This document shows positions 51,701 to 61,660 of a DNA stretch of 64,000 bases, in pieces. The stretch comes from Anaspis maculata (Eukaryota > Arthropoda > Insecta > Coleoptera > Scraptiidae), in the NCBI GenBank assembly GCA_949128115.1, contig OX421968.1, positions 1 to 64,000 of the forward strand, in the 5' to 3' direction. Each line of letters starts with the position of its first letter. The first letter of the stretch is position 1. Both the position numbers and the translations under genes were made by a program. The notes beneath the pieces are model-generated. The model did not search any database. It had not been told where the DNA came from and was given only the letters and a program-made list of their open reading frames with translations.

Positions 51701-52179
51701 CTGAAGTCACGTGGGTTGAAGCCTGATGTCACGTGGGTTGAAGCCTGAAGTCACGTGGGTTGAAGCCAAAAGTCACGTGGGTTGAAACCTGAACTTTTTG
51801 GATAACAATTGTGTCTTTTCTTCTAAATTTGTGTTCGTTCGTCAGATGTTGCGTTTGGAAAGAGTAGCTGCCAACTTCAAAAGTGATGACCGATCGTTTT
51901 CAAAGTCACGTGGGTGGAAGCCTGAAGTCACGTGGGTTGGAGCCTGGAGTCACGTGGGTTGGAGCGTGAACTTTTTGGATAACAATTGTGTCTTTTCTTC
52001 TATTTTTGTGTTCGTTCGTCAGATGTTGCGTTTGGAACAAGTAGCTGCCAACTCCAAAAGTGGTGAACGAACGTTTTAAGTCACGTAGGTTGAAGCCTGA
52101 GGTCACGTGGATCGAAGCCTGAAGTCACGTGGGTTGAAGCCAAAAGTCACGTGGGTTAAAACCTGAACTTTTTGGATAC

Positions 52180-54190
52180 TGAAACCGTCCAGGACCCCCG
52201 GCCGTCAATTAATTCCTCCCTTGAGTAAAATCGAGTGAAATAACTACGAACCTAGAGGCCGACGTATACCACCAGATATTCACTGTACGTGACACATATG
52301 GATTATTGGTTTTATTGATTTTGTTCGACCGACGGGAAGCGGGTGAGCGGGAAGAGGAAGAAGGTAGAGAGACGCCATACTAGAAGCTTGACCCAGTTGC
52401 TGTGTCCTGTCCGAAAAACACTCGAATATTCAGCCGATTCTACCACGTTAATTTTGGAAATCATCCCGAAAGACCGAAGACAAGGCATCAGGAGCAGGCT
52501 GGCAGTGAAAACGCCAGGTGACCCGTAACTTTTACCAATTTCCGACGAGGAAAAGATTTATTTGCTTGCTAACTGCGTAGTATAAATTAGTAAACCTCAA
52601 GTTAGGCTGTATCGTTTGCTTTGTGTTCGCGGGGAGAGTTTCGCGGCATGTTTTGGAGAGACAGGGGATCGAGATATCGCCCTGCAGTCCTCCTGGGCAA
52701 AGTGGACCTTCCAGTGGCGGAGAGAGAGACTGGGCCATCGCCGTGGCGGATAATTCTTGGCCCTGGTTTGTACAAAAGATGGTAAAAATATTTATTAGTG
52801 GTGTGAATGGCTTTGTTCTTCCAATTCTCACATACCGTGGGTAGCTGATGGTAAGCTTCAAGACACAGGGCATGTCCAACAGCAACAATGACAAAAAAAA
52901 GGGGTTTTGTTTACGAGAGAGGGCTCGTACGACATCAACTTTACGACAAGGGGTTTATTAAACCGGCACGAGGAAATTCAAATGAACATAAAATTGACAT
53001 GAGACCTTCGAGATGCACATAAAATTGAAATGGAATCTACAAGACATAAATGAGAATTGAGATGGGATCGACAAGACGTAATACACGTCCTAGTCACCCA
53101 TTGTGTATGAGATTTGTGTGGGACAGGGTGAGCTTTACTCATTGTTGGTCTTCTTTTACATCTCTTCATTTAAGGGAGTGTATGATTTTATTTTATCCAT
53201 ATATTGGGTGTAAATGGGCTCTTTCTTGCGGCACTAGTATACTTGTGTTTGTTCCGAGTTGAGTTGTATTACGTCCAGCCAGTAGCCACGAGACATGCTT
53301 TGCTAGTTGGTCCGGTCAAGCTAGCTCAGTATGCGGGGAAGGTCCATGATGACCCGCACTTAACTGGCGTTAGTGCCCGATGGTAATACACTCGTTCTCC
53401 TGACTTGCATCACAAGTGGTGGGCATTCCTTATGTTTTCTGCTTTTGTTGACCTTACAAGAGCTTTCCCATAAACTGTCCGTTAGGGGTGAAATTTGGGG
53501 TTCTCTTCCCATGGTTTAGGATTAAGTTAAGTTATTGTTTATTGATTATTTATGGTTTTCTGTGCCTACATAATTTTTATTTACATTGTGCATGATTCTA
53601 CTGTGTGTTTTAATCCTTTGCCACCTTCGTGTCCACGCCAAAATGAAGAGTCGTGTGTTAGAGTGTGTTCTTCTCTAGGTACACCAACGACACTGATTTA
53701 GTTTGTTCCAGATTAATCCTCTGTCTCTCTTTACACGTTGTCGCGTCGCTCTCTGTCCGAGCGCAAACGCGATACAAGGGGGGGGGGGGGGTGTTGAGCT
53801 TTCGTTATGAGGGAAAATCTCGCCGGACAATCTCTTGTAATTTGTGAATTCTGATTCTGTTTGACTCACACTGACTCATACATTATTTCATGTAGAAAAC
53901 TTTATAAAATTCTTTCTGAAAGTAAAACTGTTTGTCGAGAGTGTGTGTTTTGATTCTTCTTCTACTTCCGCCTGACTTCCTCCTTCGAGACTGCTCTTAC
54001 CTAGGATACGACCTTGAGATGCTACGCAAAGCGGTAGAACTACCCTAGATCCAGATCAGCCGGCCAAAAACATTGAGTAAAGGGAAAGGTGACGTATAAT
54101 CTTCATTTGTGCATGTCAAACGCCTCTGGCGGGCCCTTTCGTTTCTGCCTCATTCAATTTCCTGAATGGGGTGGGTTGCGATCGGTCACA
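52180..54190. mobile_element. LTR-like 2.0-kb element, copy 2
   Basis: Same element as at 14828, with TGAAACCGTCC at the left, GATCGGTCACA at the right, and ATAC on both sides (52176-52179 and 54191-54194). It is almost identical to copy 3 but differs from copy 1 at many positions and in a few short indels. A run of 14 G (53778-53791) replaces the interrupted G-rich tract of copy 1. TATAAA occurs near 53905 on the plus strand. No ORF is conserved with copy 1, so I treat it as noncoding. Confidence 0.6.
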
Positions 54191-56732
54191 ATACCAATTG
54201 TGTTTTTTCTTCTATATTTGTGTTCGTTCGTCTGATGTTGCGTTTGGAACAAGTAGCTGCCAACTTCAAAAGTGGTGACCGATCGTTTCCAAAGTCACGT
54301 GGGTTGAAGCCTGAAGTCACGTGGGTTGAAGCCAGAAGTCACGTGGGTTCAAACCTCAACTTTTTGGACAACAATTGTGTCTTTATTTCTATATTTGTGT
54401 TCGTTCGTCAGATGTTGCGTTTGGAAAGAGTAGCTGCCAACTTCAAAAGTGGTTACCGATCGTTTTCAAAGTCACGTGGGTTGAAGCTTGAAGTCACGTG
54501 GGTTGGAGCCTGAAGTCACGTGGGTTGGAGCCTGAGGTCACGTGGGTTGAAGCCAAAAGTCACGTGGGTTAAAACCTGAGCTTTTTGGATGCCAATTGTG
54601 TCTTTTCTTCTATATTTGTGTTCGTTCGTCAGATGTTGCGTTTGGAAAAAGTAGCTGCCAACTTTAAAAGTGGTTACCGATCGTTTTCAAAGTCACGTGG
54701 GTGGACGCCTGAAGTCACGTGGGTTGAAGCCTGAAGTCACGTGGGTTGAAGCCAAAAGTCACGTGGGTTGGAACCTGAACTTTTTGGATAACAATTGGTC
54801 TTTTCTTCTATATTTGTGTTCGTTCGTCAGATGTTGCGTTTGGAAAGAGTAGCTGCCAACTTCAAAAGTGGTGACCGATCGTTTTCAAAGTCACGTGTGT
54901 GAAATCCTGAAGTCACGTGGGTTGTAGCCTGGAGTCACGTGGGTTGGAACGTGAACTTTTTGGATAACAATTGTGTCTTTTCTTCTATTTTTGTGTTCGT
55001 TCGTCAGATGTTGCGTTTGGAACAAGTAGCTGCCAACTCCAAAAGTGGTGAACGAACGTTTTAAGTCACGTGGGTTGAAGCCTGAGGTCACGTGGATTGA
55101 AGCCTGAAGTCATGTGGGTTGAAGCCAAAGGTCACGTGGGTTGAAACCTGAACTTTTTGGATAACAATTGAGTCTTTTCTTCTATATTTGTGTTCGTTTG
55201 TCAGATGTTGCGTTTGGAACAAGTAGCTGCCAACATCAAAAGTGGTGACCGATGGTTTTGAAAGTCACGTGGATGAAAGCCTGAAGTCACATGGGTTGGA
55301 GCCTGGAGTCACGTGGGTTGGAACGTGAACTTTTTGGATAACAATTGTGTCTTTTCTTCTATTTTTGTGTTCGTTCGTCAGATGTTGCGTTTGGAACAAG
55401 TAGCTGCCAACTCCAAAAGTGGTGAACGAACGTTTTAAGTCACGTGGGTTGAAGCCTGAAGTCACGTGGGTTGAAGCCAAAAGTCACGTGGGTTGAAACC
55501 TGAACTTTTTGGATAACAATTGTGTCTTTTCTTTTGTATTTGTGTTCGTTCGACAGATGTTGCGTTTGGAAAGAGTAGCTGCCAACTTCAAAAGTGGTGA
55601 CCGATCGTTTCCAAAGTCACGTAAGTTGAAGCCTGAAGTCACGTGGGTTGAAGCCTGGAGTTACGTGGGTTCTAACCTAAACTTTTTGGATAACAATTGT
55701 GTCTTTTTTTCTATATTTGTGTTCGTTTGTCGGATGTTGCGTTTGGAAAGAGTAGCTGCCAACTTCAAAAGTGGTTACCGATCGTTTTCAATGTCACGTT
55801 GGTTGAAGCCTGAAGTCACGTGGGTTGAAGCCTTAGGTCACGTGGGTTGAAGCCAAAAGTCACGTGGGTTGAAACCTGATCTTTTTGGATACCAATTGTG
55901 TTTTTTCTTCTATATTTGTGTTCGTTCGTCTGATGTTGCGTTTGGAACAAGTAGCTGCCAACATCAAAAGTGGTGACCGATCGTTTTCAAAGTCACGTGG
56001 GTTGAAGCCTGAAGTCACGTGAGTTGAAGCCTGAAGTCACGTGGGTTGAAGCCTGAAGTCACGTGGGATGAAGCCTAAAGTCACGTGGGTTCAAACCTAA
56101 TTTTTTTGGATAACAATTGTGTCTTTTTTTCTATATTTGTGTTCGTTTGTCAGATGTTGCGTTTGGGAAGAGTAGCTGCCAACTTCAAAAGTGGTTACCG
56201 ATCGTTTTCAAAGTCACGTGAGTTGGAGCCTGATGTCACGTGGGTTGAAGCCAAAAGTCACGTGAGTTAAAACCTGAACTTTTTGGATACCAATTGTGTT
56301 TTTTCTCCTATATTTGTGTTCGTTCGTCTGATGTTGCGTTTGGAACAAGTAGCTGCCAACATCAAAAGTGGTGACCGATCGTTTTCAAAGTCACGTGGGT
56401 TGAAGCCTGAAGTCACGTGGGTTGAAGCCTGATGTCACGTGGGTTGAAGCCTGAAGTCACGTGGGTTGAAGCTTGAAGTCACGTGGGTTGGAGCCTAAAG
56501 TCACGTGGGTTAAAACCTGAACTTTTTGGATAACAATTGTGTTTTTTCTTCCATATTTGTGTTCGTTCGTCAGATGTTGCGTTTGGAGAGAGTAGCTGCC
56601 AACTTCAAAAGTGGTTACCGATCGTTTTCAAAGTCACGTGGGCTGAAGCCTGAAGTCACGTGGGTTGAAGCCTGAGGTCACGTGGGTTGAAGCCAAAAGT
56701 CACGTGGGTTAAAACCTGAACTTTTTGGATAC
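54191..56732. repeat. Satellite segment between LTR-like copies 2 and 3
   Basis: About 2.5 kb of the same satellite, starting mid-unit at ATACCAATTGTG and ending at GGATAC before copy 3. It contains both body classes in the same order as at 43876 onward and 58741 onward. No gene was seen. Confidence 0.95.
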
Positions 56733-58740
56733 TGAAACCGTCCAGGACCCCCGGCCGTCAATTAATTCCTCCCTCGAGTAAAATCGAGTGAAATAACTAC
56801 GAACCTAGAGGCCGACGTATACCACCAGATATTCACTGTACGTGACACATATGGATTATTGGTTTTATTGATTTTGTTCGACCGACGGGAAGCGGGTGAG
56901 CGGGAAGAGGAAGAAGGTAGAGAGACGCCATACTAGAAGCTTGACCCAGTTGCTGTGTCCTGTCCGAAAAACACTCGAATATTCAGCCGATTCTACCACG
57001 TTAATTTTGGAAATCATCCCGAAAGACCGAAGACAAGGCATCAGGAGCAGGCTGGCAGTGAAAACGCCAGGTGACCCGTAACTTTTACCAATTTCCGACG
57101 AGGAAAAGATTTATTTGCTTGCTAACTGCGTAGTATAAATTAGTAAACCTCAAGTTAGGCTGTATCGTTTGCTTTGTGTTCGCGGGGAGAGTTTCGCGGC
57201 ATGTTTTGGAGAGACAGGGGATCGAGATATCGCCCTGCAGTCCTCCTGGGCAAAGTGGACCTTCCAGTGGCGGAGAGAGAGACTGGGCCATCGCCGTGGC
57301 GGATAATTCTTGGCCCTGGTTTGTACAAAAGATGGTAAAAATATTTATTAGTGGTGTGAATGGCTTTGTTCTTCCAATTCTCACATACCGTGGGTAGCTG
57401 ATGGTAAGCTTCAAGACACAGGGCATGTCCAACAGCAACAATGACAAAAAAAAGGGGTTTTGTTTACGAGAGAGGGCTCGTACGACATCAACTTTACGAC
57501 AAGGGGTTTATTAAACCGGCACGAGGAAATTCAAATGAACATAAAATTGACATGAGACCTTCGAGATGCACATAAAATTGAAATGGAATCTACAAGACAT
57601 AAATGAGAATTGAGATGGGATCGACAAGACGTAATACACGTCCTAGTCACCCATTGTGTATGAGATTTGTGTGGGACAGGGTGAGCTTTACTCATTGTTG
57701 GTCTTCTTTTACATCTCTTCATTTAAGGGAGTGTATGATTTTATTTTATCCATATATTGGGTGTAAATGGGCTCTTTCTTGCGGCACTAGTATACTTGTG
57801 TTTGTTCCGAGTTGAGTTGTATTACGTCCAGCCAGTAGCCACGAGACATGCTTTGCTAGTTGGTCCGGTCAAGCTAGCTCAGTATGCGGGGAAGGTCCAT
57901 GATGACCCGCACTTAACTGGCGTTAGTGCCCGATGGTAATACACTCGTTCTCCTGACTTGCATCACAAGTGGTGGGCATTCCTTATGTTTTCTGCTTTTG
58001 TTGACCTTACAAGAGCTTTCCCATAAACTGTCCGTTAGGGGTGAAATTTGGGGTTCTCTTCCCATGGTTTAGGATTAAGTTAAGTTATTGTTTATTGATT
58101 ATTTATGGTTTTCTGTGCCTACATAATTTTTATTTACATTGTGCATGATTCTACTGTGTGTTTTAATCCTTTGCCACCTTCGTGTCCACGCCAAAATGAA
58201 GAGTCGTGTGTTAGAGTGTGTTCTTCTCTAGGTACACCAACGACACTGATTTAGTTTGTTCCAGATTAATCCTCTGTCTCTCTTTACACGTTGTCGCGTC
58301 GCTCTCTGTCCGAGCGCAAACGCGATACAAGGGGGGGGGGGTGTTGAGCTTTCGTTATGAGGGAAAATCTCGCCGGACAATCTCTTGTAATTTGTGAATT
58401 CTGATTCTGTTTGACTCACACTGACTCATACATTATTTCATGTAGAAAACTTTATAAAATTCTTTCTGAAAGTAAAACTGTTTGTCGAGAGTGTGTGTTT
58501 TGATTCTTCTTCTACTTCCGCCTGACTTCCTTCTTCGAGACTGCTCTTACCTAGGATACGACCTTGAGATGCTACGCAAAGCGGTAGAACTACCCTAGAT
58601 CCAGATCAGCCGGCCAAAAACATTGAGTAAAGGGAAAGGTGACGTATAATCTTCATTTGTGCATGTCAAACGCCTCTGGCGGGCCCTTTCGTTTCTGCCT
58701 CATTCAATTTCCTGAATGGGGTGGGTTGCGATCGGTCACA
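56733..58740. mobile_element. LTR-like 2.0-kb element, copy 3
   Basis: Nearly identical to copy 2. Differences seen are C for T near 56766 (CCCTCGAG against CCCTTGAG), a G run of 11 (58331-58341) instead of 14, and CTTCTTCGAG for CTCCTTCGAG near 58530. The ends are TG...CA, with ATAC at 56729-56732 and 58741-58744. The three copies share one insertion site in the satellite unit, so copies 2 and 3 arose by segmental duplication rather than by independent integration. Confidence 0.6.
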
Positions 58741-61660
58741 ATACCAATTGTGTTTTTTCTTCTATATTTGTGTTCGTTCGTCTGATGTTGCGTTTGGAAC
58801 AAGTAGCTGCCAACTTCAAAAGTGGTGACCGATCGTTTCCAAAGTCACGTGGGTTGAAGCCTGAAGTCACGTGGGTTGAAGCCAGAAGTCACGTGGGTTC
58901 AAACCTTAACTTTTTGGACAACAATTGTGTCTTTATTTCTATATTTGTGTTCGTTCGTCAGATGTTGCGTTTGGAAAGAGTAGCTGCCAACTTCAAAAGT
59001 GGTTACCGATCGTTTTCAAAGTCACGTGGGTTGAAGCTTGAAGTCACGTGGGTTGGAGCCTGAAGTCACGTGGGTTGGAGCCTGAGGTCACGTGGGTTGA
59101 AGCCAAAAGTCACGTGGGTTAAAACCTGAGCTTTTTGGATGCCAATTGTGTCTTTTCTTCTATATTTGTGTTCGTTCGTCAGATGTTGCGTTTGGAAAAA
59201 GTAGCTGCCAACTTTAAAAGTGGTTACCGATCGTTTTCAAAGTCACGTGGGTGGACGCCTGAAGTCACGTGGGTTGAAGCCTGAAGTCACGTGGGTTGAA
59301 GCCAAAAGTCACGTGGGTTGGAACCTGATCTTTTTGGATAACAATTGGTCTTTTCTTCTATATTTGTGTTCGTTCGTCAGATGTTGCGTTTGGAAAGAGT
59401 AGCTGCCAACTTCAAAAGTGGTGACCGATCGTTTTCAAAGTCACGTGTGTGAAATCCTGAAGTCACGTGGGTTGTAGCCTGGAGTCACGTGGGTTGGAAC
59501 GTGAACTTTTTGGATAACAATTGTGTCTTTTCTTCTATTTTTGTGTTCGTTCGTCAGATGTTGCGTTTGGAACAAGTAGCTGCCAACTCCAAAAGTGGTG
59601 AACGAACGTTTTAAGTCACGTGGGTTGAAGCCTGAGGTCACGTGGATTGAAGCCTGAAGTCATGTGGGTTGAAGCCAAAAGTCACGTGGGTTGAAACCTG
59701 AACTTTTTGGATAACAATTGAGTCTTTTCTTCTATATTTGTGTTCGTTTGTCAGATGTTGCGTTTGGAACAAGTAGCTGCCAACATCAAAAGTGGTGACC
59801 GATGGTTTTGAAAGTCACGTGGATGAAAGCCTGAAGTCACATGGGTTGGAGCCTGGAGTCACGTGGGTTGGAACGTGAACTTTTTGGATAACAATTGTGT
59901 CTTTTCTTCTATTTTTGTGTTCGTTCGTCAGATGTTGCGTTTGGAACAAGTAGCTGCCAACTCCAAAAGTGGTGAACGAACGTTTTAAGTCACGTGGGTT
60001 GAAGCCTGAAGTCACGTGGGTTGAAGCCAAAAGTCACGTGGGTTGAAACCTGAACTTTTTGGATAACAATTGTGTCTTTTCTTTTGTATTTGTGTTCGTT
60101 CGACAGATGTTGCGTTTGGAAAGAGTAGCTGCCAACTTCAAAAGTGGTGACCGATCGTTTCCAAAGTCACGTAAGTTGAAGCCTGAAGTCACGTGGGTTG
60201 AAGCCTGGAGTTACGTGGGTTCTAACCTAAACTTTTTGGATAACAATTGTGTCTTTTTTTCTATATTTGTGTTCGTTTGTCGGATGTTGCGTTTGGAAAG
60301 AGTAGCTGCCAACTTCAAAAGTGGTTACCGATCGTTTTCAATGTCACGTTGGTTGAAGCCTGAAGTCACGTGGGTTGAAGCCTTAGGTCACGTGGGTTGA
60401 AGCCAAAAGTCACGTGGGTTGAAACCTGATCTTTTTGGATACCAATTGTGTTTTTTCTTCTATATTTGAGTTCGTTCGTCTGATGTTGCGTTTGGAACAA
60501 GTAGCTGCCAACATCAAAAGTGGTGACCGATCGTTTTCAAAGTCACGTGGGTTGAAGCCTGAAGTCACGTGAGTTGAAGCCTGAAGTCACGTGGGTTGAA
60601 GCCTGAAGTCACGTGGGATGAAGCCTAAAGTCACGTGGGTTCAAACCTAATTTTTTTGGATAACAATTGTGTCTTTTTTTCTATATTTGTGTTCGTTCGT
60701 CAGATGTTGCGTTTGGAAAGAGTAGCTGCCAACTTCAAAAGTGGTTACCGATCGTTTTCAAAGTCACGTGGGTTGAAGCCTGAAGTTACGTGGGTTGGAG
60801 CCTGAGGTCACGTGGGTTGAAGCCAGAAATCACGTGGGTTGAATTCTGAACTTTTTGGATACCAATTGTGTCTTTTCTTCTATATTTGTGTTCGTTCGTC
60901 AGATGTTGCGTTTGGAAAGAGTAGCTGCCAACTTCAAAAGTGGTTACCGATCGTTTTCAAAGTCACGTGGGTTGACGCCTGAGGTCACGTGGGTTGAAGC
61001 CTGGAGTCACGTGGGTTCAAACCTAAACTTTTTGGATAACAATTGTGTCTTTTTTTCTATATTTGTGTTCGTTTTGTCAGATGTTGCGTTTGGGAAGAGT
61101 AGCTGCCAACTTCAAAAGTGGTTACCGATCGTTTTCAAAGTCACGTGAGTTGGAGCCTGATGTCACGTGGGTTGAAGCCAAAAGTCACGTGAGTTAAAAC
61201 CTGAACTTTTTGGATACCAATTGTGTTTTTTCTCCTATATTTGTGTTCGTTCGTCTGATGTTGCGTTTGGAACAAGTAGCTGCCAACATCAAAAGTGGTG
61301 ACCGATCGTTTTCAAAGTCACGTGGGTTGAAGCCTGAAGTCACGTGGGTTGAAGCCTGATGTCACGTGGGTTGAAGCCTGAAGTCACGTGGGTTGAAGCT
61401 TGAAGTCACGTGGGTTGGAGCCTAAAGTCACGTGGGTTAAAACCTGAACTTTTTGGATAACAATTGTGTTTTTTCTTCCATATTTGTGTTCGTTCGTCAG
61501 ATGTTGCGTTTGGAGAGAGTAGCTGCCAACTTCAAAAGTGGTTACCGATCGTTTTCAAAGTCACGTGGGCTGAAGCCTGAAGTCACGTGGGTTGAAGCCT
61601 GAGGTCACGTGGGTTGAAGCCAAAAGTCACGTGGGTTAAAACCTGAACTTTTTGGATACC
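56733..61660. repeat. 4.55-kb duplication unit, second copy
   Basis: Matches 52180-56732 in order. Two extra satellite units (about 376 bp, roughly 60660-61036) are present here and missing from the first copy. The match ends near 61660, where the satellite continues instead of entering another LTR-like element. Confidence 0.85.

Larger units (their letters stand above)
16826..52179. repeat. Main subtelomeric satellite array with 22-bp E-box sub-repeats
   Basis: Tandem units of about 165-250 bp. Each has a body of about 115-120 bp running from AACTTTTTGGATA through CAATTGTGTC, TTCGTTCGTCAGATGTTGCG and GTAGCTGCCAAC to GATCGTTTTCAA. The body is followed by 3-6 copies of a 22-bp sub-repeat centred on AGTCACGTGGGTTGAAGCC. 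A second body class ends GTGGTGAACGAACGTTTTAA instead of GGTTACCGATCGTTTTCAA. Further variants differ at CAATTGAGTCC, ACATCAAAAGTGG and a shortened ATTGGTC. Short ORFs appear on both strands of most units, but only because the repeat is poor in stops, so I call none of them. No gene, tRNA or rRNA was seen in this interval. Confidence 0.96.
52180..56732. repeat. 4.55-kb duplication unit, first copy
   Basis: The LTR-like element plus about 2.5 kb of satellite recurs directly from 56733, at an offset of 4,553 bp that becomes 4,550 bp after a 3-base difference in a G run. The left breakpoint coincides with or lies close to the element's left end. Relative to the second copy, this one lacks about 376 bp (two satellite units) at about 56105. 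Confidence 0.9.

Noticed and set aside
16826..52179. A pyrimidine-rich tract followed by TCGTCAG in each body, resembling a 3' splice site
   Set aside because: No matching donor or conserved coding exon accompanies it, and it recurs in every unit. Without transcript data it is best seen as base composition.
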